64,000 bases of DNA from Cephalotrichum gorgonifer (taxonomy: Eukaryota > Ascomycota > Sordariomycetes > Microascales > Microascaceae). Positions 45,463 to 58,441 of the stretch are shown here, in pieces. Numbering within the stretch: position 1 is the first letter of the stretch; every line of letters begins with the position of its first letter. Made by a program: the position numbers and the translations under genes. The stretch lies in assembly GCA_900312665.1 (NCBI GenBank), contig ONZQ02000002.1:823612-887611 (forward strand). The letters are read 5' to 3'. The notes below the pieces were generated by a model. That model was not told where the DNA came from and ran no database searches. It saw only the letters and a list, made by a program, of their open reading frames with translations.

Positions 45463-48400
45463 ATGGATTCAGACGCGGAGGACTTGATGCGATTCTCCCC
45501 ACCGGGCTCGCCGTTGCCTCCGGAGCGGGAAACATACCAAACACCCTTCACTTCACGCTCGCCGGCACCATGTGTGCCGACCCAGGGTCAGCTTCTGGTG
45601 GATACGAGCGGTTGCTCAGGTCCTCCAGACTATGATCCTTTCGCCGATATCTTGAGGACTCATCGCACCCTCCCGGTCAGTGAAGGGATCAGGCCGGAGC
45701 CAACAAAGAAGTGTGTAGAAGACTTGGCAGATCTAGACCCTGTTCCTGTCCAGGTTATTCAGGATAATTCGTCCTCATTTAACGATACTACGACCAAATC
45801 CACAGTATCCTCGCATCTCTTATCTCCCAGCGACCCTGGCTGCGATGGTAGCGACACCGAGGACAGCGAAGACAAGTATAGACTGGAATCTGCGCCGATT
45901 GCCCCTCGAAAAGTCTCCGAGAAGAAGCGACATGATTCCGCCATATTCCAGTCGTTCCTTCACAGCAGCGGGAACGCCGTTAATGGTAGACTCGAGGAGC
46001 TCTCTCGGATTGGCACTGGGAATGTGGACAAGATTAGCACCGCTGCTATTGTCCGGCAAAGCCAAAGCCACCAAATCCTCAACTCTCCGAGAGAATACCA
46101 GGTCGAGCTCTTCGAGAGAGCAAAGGAAAAGAATACCATTGTCGTTCTTGACACAGGTTCTGGGAAAACGCTCATTGCCATCCTTCTCTTGAGGCATGTC
46201 GTTGAGCAAGAATTGGAGCGCAGGGCAGCCGGAGAGGCTCGCAGAGTAGCCTTCTTCATTGTGAGTAACCATTTGTCAAAACGAATGGCCCAGGTTTCTG
46301 ACTAGTCTTTAGGTTGAAAAGATCGCCCTGGTGGACCAACAATGGTCGGCTGTGGTTTCCAACCTCCCCTATCCCGTCGCGAAATTCTTCGGCCAAGATA
46401 TGGACGGCTGTTGGAACAAGGAATTCTGGCGTGAGACGTTGGAGAGGAACGAGATCATCGTTTGCACTGCCGCCATTCTCCAAAAGTGCCTCGCCCAGGG
46501 CTTTACCGCCATATCCCGGATCAGCCTCCTGATTTTGGACGAGGCCCACCATGCGAAGAAGAGCCATGCCTATGCCAGGATAATCAAGGACTACTATTTG
46601 CGCGAGCCGGATCACGACAAGCGCCCCAGAATTCTTGGCATGACAGCCTCGCCGGTTGACGGAAAATCGAACGTCCACATGGCCGCTACGCAGCTCGAAA
46701 TGCTTCTATGTAGTGAGATCGCCACTGTGTCTAGTGGAAGGCTGGCACAAGAGTTTGGCCGCAAGACCCACGAGGAAATCAGGGTCCCCTTTGAGCGACT
46801 AGAGATGAGACCAGATACGGACCTGATGCGAAAGATGGGTTCCTTGCTCGAGGCCGACCTCATCGTCGATCGGTATGCCAAATACGCGAGATCATGCGCG
46901 GTTGAGCTCGGCCCGTGGTGTACCGACCGCTTCTGGAAGCTCTGTTTTGCCGAAGAGCAGATGCCCTCGATAATGGCTAGGGCGGAGGGATTTGCGCAAC
47001 AGTTCCGGGGGACCATCATGTTTTGCAGAGAAGAGCAAAATCCCGTCTCGATCGTACAAAAAGTGTACGACGTGGTCAAGGAGCATCCACTTCCACACCT
47101 GAGCCTGGATCACCGCCATCTGTCTCACAAGAGTTTACTCCTGATATCCATCCTCGGAGACTCATTCCGTGAGCCAAGTGACCACAAGTGTATCGTGTTT
47201 GTTGAAAAGAGAAACACCGCCATGATGCTAGCCGAGGTATTGAAGCAACTGCAAAGCCACGTGCCCTATCTCAAGCCTGCTTACTTGGTCGGATATCATG
47301 CCGACTCGGGTCCATTGACAATGAGTTACCGCGATGCAGTGCTGGCCATCCACCAGTTCAGGAAGGGCGAAGTCAATTGCTTGTTCGCAAGCTCTGTGGC
47401 TGAAGAAGGTCTCGACATTCCAGACTGCGATATCATTATTAGATTCGACCTGTGCAACTCCATGATCCAGTACATCCAGTCAAGGGGCCGGGCACGTCAT
47501 GAGAACTCCAAGTACATCAACATGTACGAGAAAGACAATTGGGACCATTCTAGGAAGCTCGCGCAAGCTTCTCAGGATGTCGCCACGCTCCGGCGGTTTT
47601 GTTCTACGCTTCCAAAGGATCGACGGCTGGATTCAGACCAGGACTGCCGTCAGAATCTACACGAGTATTCTGCGCAGCCGAGCTGCGTGATAAAGTCGTC
47701 CGGGGCGAAGCTTACCTTCGCCGACAGCCTTCAAGTTTTGGCGACCTTCGTTTCCAGCTTCCAGGAAAGGAGTCAAGCCAGCCTTGTTCCTGAATACTTC
47801 GTCATGGCCGTGGGCAAGGAGTACGTGGCCCAAGTCATTCTCCCGGACAAGTCACCGATTCAAACGAAGAATGGCTGTCCTCAGCCGAACAAGCACGCCG
47901 CGAGGTGCTCTGCCGCTTTTGAGCTCTGTAAAGATCTAATACGAGAGAAGTACATCGATGAACATCTGCAGCCAATCTTCAAGAAGAAGCTACCCGCAAT
48001 GAGAAACGCTCGTCTTGCAATAAGCTCAAATAAGAAGTCCCAGTACAAGATGCTGCTGAAGCCTGCGATTTGGTCCCACGTCGGCCCGTCTGACCATCTT
48101 TATTGCACCGCCTTAACGCTCGAAAACCCCACGGCAGTAGGTAGAGCGACCTGCCCTCTACTTCTTCTCACGAGATATCCGCTGCCGACTCTCCCAGATA
48201 TTCCTCTCTTCTTTGGAGGAGGCGAGAATTCGCTTGTGCGTCAGACGCAATTATCGAGCACCCTCTGCGTTTCGAAAGGAGGAGAAGGGAGCACTAGAGT
48301 CCTCGAAAGCCTCAATGATTTCACTCTTCGGGTCTTCCATGATGTGTTCAGCAAACGATTCGAGGCTGCTTCAAACGAGCTCCCTTACTTCCTCGCCCCA

Positions 48401-50534
48401 TCTTGCAAGGACCACGACTGCCACTTTTCTCAGATGGTGCCTCAGGATGCCATTGATTGGCAGGCCATCCAGACCGTAGTAGAGAACGAGGTTCTTGAAC
48501 TTGGCGAAGAAGACAACCCTGAAATCTTTTACAAGGACAGGTTTGTTATCGACCCATATGACGGTGGGCGAAAGCTATACTCCGTCAAGGTCCGGCAAGA
48601 TCTCAAACCATCGGACCCTGTCCCAGAAGGGGTTCCGGCACCGGGGTTCAAAAAATGGAAGTCGGTTGAGCAGAACATCCGCGAGTATAGCATCAGCATA
48701 TGGTCCCGAGCTAGAGCCACCAGGGTGTGGAAGGAGAACCAACCTGTTGTTGAAGCCCAGATTCTGTCCATGAGGCGCAATTTACTGGACGACTTTGACG
48801 GGGACAAGGAGGCATCTGGGACTTGCTTCGTCATTATGGAACCATTGCTAGTATCGGCTGTGAGTTTCCACCCGAGATGCAGTCCGTTTTCAAGGATGAT
48901 ACTTACCCTATTAGATTTCGGCGCGCGTTGTTGCGATGGCCTACACCTTTCCCGCGATCATCCACCGAATTGACGCGCAACTTATTGCGCTAGATGCTTG
49001 CGAGATGCTCGGTCTGACGATCAGGCCGGGCTTGGCTCTGGAGGCAGTGACAAAAGACAGCGACAATTCTGACGACGCTCGCGAGGAGCAAATCAACTTC
49101 CAGGGAGGCATGGGAAGTAACTACGAGCGACTTGAATTCCTTGGTGACTCGTTTCTCAAGATGGCCACCACCATCGCGCTTTTCACTCAGAATCCCGACG
49201 AGAACGAGTTTGCCTACCACGTGGAACGCATGCTTCTAATCTGCAACAAGAATTTGTTCAACACGGCTGTAGATAAAGGCCTGCAAGAATACGTGCGGTC
49301 GAAGTCGTTCAACCGCCGGACCTGGTACCCTTCGGGGCTGAAGCTGCAGAAGGGCAAGGCTCCACAGCAGGAGGATGGGCACTCCTTGTCGGACAAATCA
49401 GTTGCAGACGTTTGCGAGGCACTCATCGGAGCGGCATACCTAAGCTACTCGGACGAGGAGACAGACAGGGACCCTGCCAAACAGCCAGATTTTGACATGG
49501 CCATCAGGGCAGTCACAGCAGTTGTCAGAAACAAGAACCACAAGATGCAGTGCTGGTCGGATTATCACGCGGGGTACGAGGTTCCGGCATGGCAGGCGGC
49601 TCTTCCGACTGCTACGATGCGAGAGACAGCGAGGATTATCGAGGCAGGGCTGGGATACAGGTTCAAGTACCCTGCGCTGCTACGGAGTGCCTTCAAGCAC
49701 CCGTCATACCCTTACGAGAAGGTCCCGAACTACCAGTGCCTCGAGTTCCTTGGCGATGCCCTCCTTGACATGGTGTGCGTGGACTTTCTATTCAAGAAGT
49801 TCCCTAATGCCGATCCGCAGTGGTTGACCGAACACAAGATGGCGATAGTATCGAATCAGTTCTTAGGCTGTCTCTGCGTGAAGCTTGGTCTTTACCGGCA
49901 CCTGCTTTCGATCCATTCAACTTTAATCAAGGGCATTGAGGCGTACGTAGAGGAGTTATCAGGAGCCGAGGTGGCCGCCACCCAGGCCGATGGGAAGGTA
50001 GATGAGGCAGAGGATAGCCGCAGTCTGTGGATGAACGTCTCGGCACCTCCCAAATGTCTCCCGGACATTGTGGAAGCGTATATCGGTGCAGTCTTTGTGG
50101 ACTCGGGATACGACTACTGCACGGTGCGACGCTTCTTCGACAAAAACATTCGCCCCTACTTTGAAGACATGTCCCTCTACGATTCTTTTGCGAACCGCCA
50201 CCCAGTCACATTCCTCGCTACGAAGTTGGCGAAGGAATTCAAGTGCACAGACTGGCGGGTTCTTGTCAAGGAGGACGCGCCGGCGGCGGAGACAGCGGGT
50301 GCGGCATGTTTCACCCAGACAGAGGTTGCGGCAGGGGTGTTAATCCATGGAAAGGTGTTTAGCGTTGCGAAGGCGGCGAGTGGAAGGTATGCCAAGGTTG
50401 CAGCCGCGAAAGGAGCGCTCAAGAAGCTGGAGGAGGTGAGCGCCGACGGATTTCGGGCGGAGTTTGGGTGTGAGTGCGGAGAGGCTGCGCAGGGTGGGAC
50501 AGATGGACTTGAGGCTCATGGGATGGCTATTTGA
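45463..50534 (+). CDS. dcl-1: Dicer-like protein DCL-1
   Basis: Cuts double-stranded RNA into small RNAs for RNA silencing (quelling, meiotic silencing and related pathways). Exons 45463-46260, 46313-48859 and 48915-50534 are all phase 0 and give 1654 aa. The ATG at 45463 is preceded in frame by a GTG. Domain order: disordered acidic N-terminus (1-200); helicase with LDTGSGKT (about 230) and LDEAHHAKK (about 342); helicase C with SSVAEEGLDIPDCD and IQSRGRARHENSKY; Dicer dimerisation domain (about 690-800); a PAZ-like zone that is hard to define; RNase IIIa with ERLEFLGDSFLK and SDKSVADVCEAL; RNase IIIb with CLEFLGDALLD and LPDIVEAYIGAVF; and a C-terminal double-stranded RNA-binding region. 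All acidic residues of both catalytic centres are present. The REYQVELFERAKEKNTIVVL region resembles DCL-1 rather than DCL-2. Confidence 0.95.
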
Positions 50535-51376
50535 GGCGGCAATTAACTGTCATGTACGCGAGGTAAAGTGATTTTGGGACAGGTTTGTTTGGCCCGCGGG
50601 TGGGCTGGAGATATCATTTCCGCTGCATGGGAAGTCCCCTTTGCAGAGCTCGAGATGATAGAAACTAGAGAAGAGGAAAGTTCCCTGATATAGAGAGGCA
50701 ATAAACGCAGTGTTGTTATGGTTCCTTTGGGAAACTACGCGTGAGGATGGTGACGATGTAAAGGAGCTCGAGATCGCGATGCTCTATGGGATGGAGCAAG
50801 TATGTGCTTACCTATTGATTGGCTCAGGTATCTTGTGTCCCCGACCTCGGAAGATTATATTGCACCTTACGCGGCTCCTAAAGGGCGACACGTAACACGA
50901 CTACGCTTGTAATATAACTAATCAGGGTGCCTGACAGGATTGGGTTGAAACGGGACCTAGATTAATGGAAGGGACGAACGTTGGCCATTCTCAGCTGATA
51001 CATGTACTCTCCTACTACAAAGTTGTAGAGAGCGTGGAGGTGGACGTGGAGGTGGACGTGGAGGTAGTGGGGTGGGTGTGTGGTCGGAGTACATAGAGTG
51101 GGATTCATTCAGCTTGTAGTTTTACTATTTATGTAATAAAAGTAAGTCTGTGTCAAAAACTACCCCGCGGCGGGGCGCTGACGTCGGTTCAATTCATCTC
51201 AAGCCAATTGATTGAAGGACGATTACTTATCGTACATCCAACCCGCACTTCCCCAACTGCCAAATAAATATCTCGCCTCAGCTCGCCTCACCTTACCTTG
51301 CGTCTCCTCTCTTCCGTCCTCCGTCTTCCCTCCCCCTCAACCTCTACTTGCCTCCACGGGAAATCATCGGAACAAC
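50535..51376. other. Intergenic: DCL-1 terminator and Met22 promoter
   Basis: 842 bp between plus-strand genes. It contains a 12-bp tandem repeat at 51033-51067 and a CT-rich leader before the nucleotidase start. No TATA box was identified. Confidence 0.6.
51033..51067. repeat. 12-bp tandem repeat, about three copies
   Basis: CGTGGAGGTGGA is repeated at 51033-51044 and 51045-51056, with a truncated third copy to 51067. It lies between two genes. Confidence 0.9.
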
Positions 51377-52432
51377 ATGGCTTCCTTCGCCAAGGAACTT
51401 CTCATCGCCCAGCTCGCAGTCCAGCGCGCGACGCTACTCACCAAGCGCGTCTTCAACGAGACCGCCAAGGGCGCCGTCGACAAGTCGGACAAGTCTCCCG
51501 TGACCATTGGCGACTTCGGCGCCCAGGCCCTAATCATCTCCGCGCTGCACGCTAACTTCCCCGATGACGAGATCGTCGCCGAGGAGGAGTCCAGCCTCCT
51601 GCGGGAGAAGGCGTCCCTGAGGGATCAGATATGGGAGTTCGTCCGGGGGGTTAAGCTGAGCGACGACGAGGCCGAGGCGACCATCGGTGGGGGGATAAAG
51701 AGCGAGGAGGATATGCTGAAGTACATCGATATGGGCGCCAGCAAGGGCGGGAGGCAGGGGCGGATCTGGTGCATCGATCCCATCGACGGGACGAAGGGCT
51801 TCCTCCGCGGGGGGCAGTACGCCGTCTGCCTGGGCCTGATGGTCGACGGGGACGTCAAGGTCGGCGTCCTCGGGTGCCCGAACCTCCCCGTCGACGACAC
51901 CGCGCCCCTCACCGCCGACATCGCCTCGGGCCATGGCGTGCTCTTCAGCGCCGTGAAGGGCCAGGGCGCGACGTCGAGGCCGCTCGGCGACGGGTCCCTC
52001 GCGGAGGGCAAGGCCATCTCCATGCGGCCGCTGACCGACATGTCCAAGGCGAGCTTCTGCGAGTCCGTCGAGGCGGGCCACTCGGCGCACGGCGACCAGG
52101 CCGCCATCTCCGAGAAGCTGGGCATCACCGCCCCGAGCGTGCGCATGGACAGCCAGGCCAAGTACGCGAGCATCGCGCGCGGCGCCGGCGACGTGTACCT
52201 CCGCCTCCCCGTCAGCGCGACGTACCAGGAGAAGATCTGGGACCACGCGGCGGGGTATCTCATCGTGAAGGAGGCGGGCGGCGAGGTCACGGACGCGAAC
52301 GGGAAGGCGCTCGACTTCGGTATCGGGAGGACGCTGGCGGAGAACAAGGGTGTTGTGGCGGCGCCGGCGTCGGTGCATGGGGAGGTTATCAGGGTTGTGA
52401 AGGAGGTTTTGGCGAAAAAGGCGGCGGCCTAG
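51377..52432 (+). CDS. MET22: 3'(2'),5'-bisphosphate nucleotidase (Met22/Hal2)
   Basis: Removes the 3'-phosphate from 3'-phosphoadenosine 5'-phosphate (PAP) formed in sulfate assimilation, preventing PAP from inhibiting exoribonucleases. In yeast this enzyme is the lithium- and sodium-sensitive target Hal2. It is a single exon of 351 aa starting MASFAKELLIAQLAVQRATL. The inositol-monophosphatase fold is shown by the metal ligands AEEES (about residue 72), WCIDPIDGTKGFLRGGQYA (from residue 131) and the C-terminal IWDHAAGYLIVKEAGG. An in-frame upstream extension to 51212 is Leu/Pro-rich leader sequence. The gene ends 27 bp before an N gap. Confidence 0.96.
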   Translation: MASFAKELLIAQLAVQRATLLTKRVFNETAKGAVDKSDKSPVTIGDFGAQALIISALHANFPDDEIVAEEESSLLREKASLRDQIWEFVRGVKLSDDEAEATIGGGIKSEEDMLKYIDMGASKGGRQGRIWCIDPIDGTKGFLRGGQYAVCLGLMVDGDVKVGVLGCPNLPVDDTAPLTADIASGHGVLFSAVKGQGATSRPLGDGSLAEGKAISMRPLTDMSKASFCESVEAGHSAHGDQAAISEKLGITAPSVRMDSQAKYASIARGAGDVYLRLPVSATYQEKIWDHAAGYLIVKEAGGEVTDANGKALDFGIGRTLAENKGVVAAPASVHGEVIRVVKEVLAKKAAA

Positions 52433-52744
52433 ATGCCTGGGGCGGAAAAAAAGGGGGTTNNNNNNNNNNNNNNNNNNNNNNNNNNNNNNNNNNNNNNNNN
52501 NNNNNNNNNNNNNNNNNNAAGGGGTAGTCTACTGGGTCAGTGTGAGATATGATATGGGACACGATCGCTTGATATCAGCAATGCTACAAAAATGATGACC
52601 GAAAGATTCATTACGCGCACATATACATAACTCATAATGGGGTAATCCTAACACGACCCGAACGATACCATGACCCTTTCCCACAAAAAAAGATTCCACG
52701 CCTCATTAATCGACTCGATAATATCCCAATCTTTCTTTTCAAAC
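52433..52744. other. Convergent 3' flank with gap
   Basis: 312 bp between two convergent stop codons, including the N run. It should hold both polyadenylation regions. No other feature seen. Confidence 0.6.
52460..52518. other. Assembly gap (59 N)
   Basis: A run of N immediately downstream of an A/G-rich homopolymer stretch (AAAAAAAGGGGGTT). Confidence 0.99.
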
Positions 52745-54680
52745 TCACTTAAGACCGCTCTGAACCGAATCACGAATCATCGACGCCCGGCGAAGGGCTT
52801 TCCTCCTCCGCCAGAAGAAGATGCCAACGCCGCATACGACGACGACGATTAGGCCAAGCACGCAACCCAGTGTCGGTGGAACCCAATCGGGCAGTCCCCC
52901 TCCACCGCCGCCCCGATTCTTCTCGTCATCGACGTTAGGTCGCTCCGTAGACTCAGCCGCCTGATAAGGATACCAGTTCTTGATCTTCTCCGTGGCATAC
53001 GCCTTCCCGAAGACGCCTTCCAGCCCGTCGTCGTCCCAGCCCCCACTGGGACTCTTGGCGGTGGCGCCCCCGGAGGCGTCACCGCCTATCTCGGCAACGA
53101 CGACCTCGGGGACGCCGTACTCCCCGTACTTCTCGGGGTCGTACCCGTCCATCCACTCGACGCTCGTGAGGTTCAGCATCTGGATAACGCCGCCCAGGAG
53201 GCAGTCCTTGCCCACGGTGGGGATCCAGCCGCCGACGACCATCATCTGGTCCGGATACGGGGTAACGCATTTGTGTCCGGCGCGGGCGTGGTCGGAGGTG
53301 CCCGAGAGGCCCCTGACCCAAGTGAAGCTGGGGAGCGAGAGGATCCAGACGTCATCGGAGAAGTCCGAGGTCTTGTCGACGGCGCCGTAGCCGCCGTAGA
53401 CGTAGATGTTAAAGCTCGAGAGGTCGGCGGCGTGCTGGGCCACGGCACAGGACTGGGCCAGGATTGGTGGCGAGGCGGATGGCGAGTTGGTCTTCTGCTG
53501 GTACCACTTGCCGGAGGCGATGTCGTAGACGTCTACCGTGCTCATGAAGGCGCCGCTCTCGGATTTCTACGGGAGTCTTGCGTGAGTTTCGGGGGGTACT
53601 CGATTTCGAAGGAAGCCGGGCGGGACGGACAAAGGGTGGTGAGAGGGAGAACTTACCTGCGCCGCGGGATTCTCAGACTTATGCGTCGCGTACGCGAATT
53701 CCGGGAACGTCGCGCCCCCGACGAAGACCAGGATTCCCTGCTCCCCCACGGGGACGAACACGCCGGCCGCGCCGCCCCTACCCCTCGCCTTGTCCTGGAT
53801 CGTCTCATTCCTCCACGTGTCCTCGTCCCCGTCCTTATCGCTAAAGGTGACGGAGATGAGGGTGTCGGAGATGTTGCTCGCCACCGCCTCGGGTACCCCG
53901 TACCCCTCGTATATGACGCCGCCCGAGGGCGAGCGCAGGCCGGAGAAGTACCACGCCTTGTTCTCCGAGGGGGCGCTGACGCCCGCGCCGTAGGCGAGGT
54001 ACCGAGTCACGTCGCGCGGCAGCTCCTCGTCCGCGAAGGCGGGCGAGAAGTCCGCCGTGCCGGAGTCGCCGGCGGGGTACGCCTGGAACTCGACCACGGA
54101 GTCGCCGGGGGGATCTGGGTAGGAGTCGGAGAAGGGGTATACGCCGCCGTACAGGAGGAAGCGGTCATCGTTGGCGAGGAGGGAGCCGTCGGAGAAGATT
54201 GGGGAGATCTCGCCCTTTGAGGGGTTGGACTTGGGGTGGGTCTGGAAGAGAGGGGTGAAGTTCTGGGGGATGGTGAAGGATGTCCTGAGGCTCAAGCTTA
54301 GCACTTGGCCCTTGGGGTCCCCTGGTTTTTGTTGGTCGTGTTAGCGGGGAGGTGGAAGAGGAGTAGATATCCGGGAGAGGACTAACACTCTGTTCCGCGC
54401 TGATATTCGCCAGTCTCCATGCCTTGGGACCATGAGAGGGCTCCCCCATCAATGAATACCGTGTCCCGCACTATCGCAACTTCACGGGCGCCACGAAAGA
54501 GGTTACAGTTAACAATCAATGGACTGGAGCTCTCGCAGAGGAATATGCTTCCTTACCCCGTGGTAGCTTCCATAAACACATGGTGCTGTTCACCTGTCCC
54601 TTGTCCCATCCCGAGTATTGCGCCTGGGCAGCTGTGCCCATGAGCGCAAGGGCTATGCCCCGCGCCGTTGGGAAAACCAT
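52745..54680 (-). CDS. Secreted kelch-repeat type I membrane protein
   Basis: Predicted cell-surface protein with a beta-propeller ectodomain. Exons 54680-54557, 54470-54387, 54321-53657 and 53566-52745 join in phase (564 aa). The N-terminus (MVFPTARGIALALMGTAAQA) is a signal peptide with cleavage expected at AQA-QY. Kelch-like blades are visible as VRDTVFIDGGALSW, DRFLLYGGVYPFSD, FNIYVYGGYGAVD and PDQMMVVGGW. Several NxS/T sites lie in the ectodomain. A Gly-rich linker precedes one transmembrane helix (LGCVLGLIVVVVCGVGIFFW, about 525-547) and RRRK. The family is widespread in filamentous fungi as kelch or galactose-oxidase-like surface proteins. The role is unknown. The exon 1/2 junction rests on a GATAG acceptor and is the least certain. 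Confidence 0.85.
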
Positions 54681-57600
54681 ATTTGCCTTGGAACTTAGAG
54701 ACAGCGGTGGTGGATTGTTCGTGACGATGCGACAGGGGCCCAACTGGTCTGGAGATCGAGATGCGGTTACTCGTCGCGATCGGGTCTGTTCATAACACGC
54801 CGGCCGGGAGAACCACCCAGCCACAGCGGGCTATGATATCGGACTCGGTATTGGTTAGAATACAAATGCGGCGTCGGGCGAATGTCACAAGTACCGAGTC
54901 CCAGCTTGAACAACCCCCTCCCCTAGGTTTCTTTCACAGGTGCTGGGGGACTACTTGGTGAGAAGTCGGAAAATCGGGCAAGGGTTACGAATCAACCCGT
55001 AAGCCCGGAAAGACTGCCCGAAACGAGAAAGGGAAAGAGCGAAAGAGGAAGAAGTAGAAGAAGAACCGAGAATACTACGAGCGCAAAGTCTTGCCGCATG
55101 AAGCCCTCATAAGGCTGCCTGGGGCAGGTTATCGATGAATCTGTAAGCTACATAACCTACTACGGCGGCAGCAAAAGCTTGGAAGCTTGGGGATGGGCGA
55201 TAAGTTTCCACAGGAGGGCGCAGCGACAAAAGGCTGGTTGGAACCACACCCTCCCTCCCTCCGCCTCCCCTCACCCCGCCCTTCCATGCGCGATGATGCA
55301 TAACTAACAGGATAGGATGGCAGAAGTGGGACTCTTTTTTGCACTTGTACATGTCATAGAAACTACTCGTACACGTTCCACGGCGGATTCGCACGAGCTC
55401 AGCCGCAGACGGAAAACGGTAGAGAGTCCGGCGATCTCTCTGCTTTTGTCCGTCAACAGCTCTTAGCTCGCTGCCCACTCTCGAAAGAACCAACAAAAAC
55501 GTGGAAGAGGAAAAGGAAAGAGGGGCTGCTGTGTGTCGGGCGAGGCATCCTGCTCGAATCCCGTGTCTTCGGTACTCATTCAGAGCGCGCAGGCCTCCCC
55601 CACCCTCGCTCGTAAGGCGTCAGCGGAGAAACCGGGTTGGTCAACGGATGGCGGAGCTGATGGCGGAGCTGACCAGACGATTATACATAGGGCATTTTTG
55701 GACGAGAAGATTTTGTGTACTCGCTCGTATGTGTTATGTGTTGGCACTTGCTTACGGGTACGAGGGCGAGCACGACCGATGGTGTCTTTTTACCGGAGGA
55801 GGGAAGGGGCATCCTCGAGCGCCAATCATTTCTCCCATTGGTACGAAAAATACCGATACGACGCTGTTGTCGCTGACCATCGTACCGACCGGAGACAGAG
55901 CCTGGTCGGTCCGGTGAAGTAAGCCCAGGCGGCAACGGAAGTGTGGGCAGAGAGAGGGAGGAATGACGATGGCGGTTTCCCCGCGAACGAATGCTACTCT
56001 GCCATCCTCGAGGCCTTTTTTCTTACTTTCTTACCCGTCTTTGAGCACGGACGACGATTAGAGTGGTCTCATGACGAGAGAGATAGAGGGAGGGAGAGAG
56101 GGAAATTGGAGATTCCATTGACGGCTTGTTTGTTCTTTTATTAGCATTCATCTACTTTGTATTTGGCGACACACAAGGGAGAGAAAATACGAAAGCCACC
56201 GAGAAGAACACCGAACGTCATTTACCCTCGATACCTATTCACCGCTCTTTAATTGGCTCACGCGCGAAGGGATGACAGATACTGGGGCGGGGCTGTCGGT
56301 GGCTGGTAATGGTAAGGTTGGGTTGGGTTGACGTGGACATGGACGGGCCCTTGATGGCAGGTACTAGTAAGGTAGGCAGGGTAGCTAGGGCCTGAAAGAC
56401 CAGGCTGGGATCGTGATGGATGGGGGATCTTCTCGAGGCAGGGATCTAGGTTGTTGACGAGGAAGAAGCGGCAAGCAAGTACTCTGTACTCCAGTGCAGA
56501 ACAGTACATACAGATAGGTGAACTGGAAGGGAAGTGCATGGGTGGTGCCTGCCCCTCCCTTGGCCCTATCGGGTCCGGAGCGGGGTTGGGAGGACCGAGG
56601 TGACTGACGGGGTTACATCCATTGGCCGGGATGTCATGCCACGAGGGAGGCGGGGTGGTTCCTTCCTTACTGGGAGATCTCCGTTTCTTTCTCCGTTGCT
56701 TTCGTTTTTCTTGTTCTTCCTTTTCTTCTTATTTCTCTCTCTTTTTTTGACCCAAGTTTATTATAGGAAATATAGAGTTACTTGTACCTACGGAGTGGAC
56801 ACGGGGAGCTCCGTGCTGTTGTTGACGGCTAGCTGCATGAACATGTTTTCTATCCTTCATCGAGAGATCGGTCCGGATGTATATATAGAGTCGCAATTGT
56901 CTGTTTGTTTGTATAAGTGGAAAGTGGGTGGCGTTAAACGAAGCATAACACTCTACTTGGAATGCGACAGCGACGGTAGGGAGTTAATAAGGAATAAGGT
57001 AAGCTTAATGCGACCAACCCAACATCGGCGGCCCCGTCTGCGTCGTCCTCCCTGGCCGATTCCGGCAGAGGTAGCTTAGCAGCGAGCTTCCTGTTTAGGT
57101 GGATCGGCTTTCTTTTGCGCCGGGCGCGGGCGGGGAAGACAAGCCGCCGCTGGATTGCGAGCGCTCCGATCTCTCCTCTTTTTCTTCTTCCCGTTTTCCA
57201 GGAAGCTCGGGCGGCAAGAGAGCGGGCGGTACTGTGTTACTTGAGGGGTTGCGTCCGTCTTATGAGTTGAGTCTGCGAGTATGAGTGTATTATTGAACCT
57301 GCAGGCATACTTTTGACCGACACCGCTTTTGCGTTCTCGGGACCGGGAATAATAATAGCTCGACCTAACAGCTCCTGTCAAGTCTCTCACAGACAGAGAC
57401 GTGAAGTCACCCGGAGATGCAGTCATTCTCGTACGTCATGCCATGCTCTCAGAAGCACCAAACCTCGTGTTGATGTTCTTCGAGTTTACACGTTCTTTCC
57501 TCTCGCCCTTCTTCGTCAGCTTTATTACCCAGTTCAGTTCAGCCCGGCCCAGTCAGCCCAGCCCCCCACCCCATCCATACAGGTAGTACTTGCTCTTGTT

Positions 57601-58441
57601 CTCGTACCAGTATTTTGTGTAATACTCCCCGGGCCACACCAAAGAATGGGAATGTGAGGATCCCCCCCCCTCCTTACGTGGCCCAGCCCCAAGCCCCGGA
57701 ATCCCTAGCCCGATTCGATCCGTGCAGCTTCTCCTCCCTTGCCTGCATCTTGCATCTGCACGACCGAGCTAGGTCACCCAAATCGTCCAATGAGATCAAC
57801 AGGAGCTGCAGTGGCTCCTGCCATGATGGTGGCGAAGCCCACTCACACCCAGCCTCGACACTTTTGTTCCTTCCCCTTCTGGATAGCAGTTTTTCTTCGG
57901 TCGTTCTTTCTTAACCGCCGGCCAGATACACTCGTACCTTTGGTTTGGGGGGGTGTGAAGGGAGGAGACGGGGGTTCCGGGTCAGCTCCCCCGTCAGCAC
58001 AACCCCTCTGCAGCCTGGTCCTCATACGAGTATCTTTTGGGCAGATGTTACCCTCCCCTCCACGCCGTTGGCCCGCACTAGGCCCCGGTACAGCAGCAGT
58101 CGGCATATCTCGCGCAGCTTGCCCTTGAAGAGGCCATCCCATCATGCAGCCCTTAAGAAGCTAGGCTCCCGTAGAAAAAGGGAAAAATAACAGCTCTGCT
58201 GATGCGCCCCTCTCGCTTTCTAAGCTTCCGGAGCTCCCTCACCCACTCACTCCCCCACTCCCCTTCTTGGCTTTTCATCTTCATCGCGAAGGGAGCAAGG
58301 AACTAGGGGTTGATTCACGGTCACTTACATGGTGTAGGAAAAGCTTCCTCCCTTCCACCTTCCACATCGAAAGCTTCTTTCCCTCTCGCTCTCTCGGTGC
58401 TCGTCAGCGCCGAAGCAGCACGCAAGCTTTTGATAGCAACG
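54681..58441. other. Large intergenic region
   Basis: 3.8 kb between divergent genes. No gene is supported. It contains CT- and TTC-rich tracts (56700-56760), and from about 57300 CT-rich DNA like a long fungal promoter and leader for the GPI protein gene. A 39-codon minus-strand frame at 58138-58022 looks coding-like and is treated as a finding. Confidence 0.5.

Noticed and set aside
51530..52378. 282-codon minus-strand open frame
   Set aside because: Shadow of the Met22/Hal2 gene, whose motifs are unmistakable on the plus strand.
53273..54220. 315-codon plus-strand open frame
   Set aside because: Shadow of the kelch-type gene on the minus strand.
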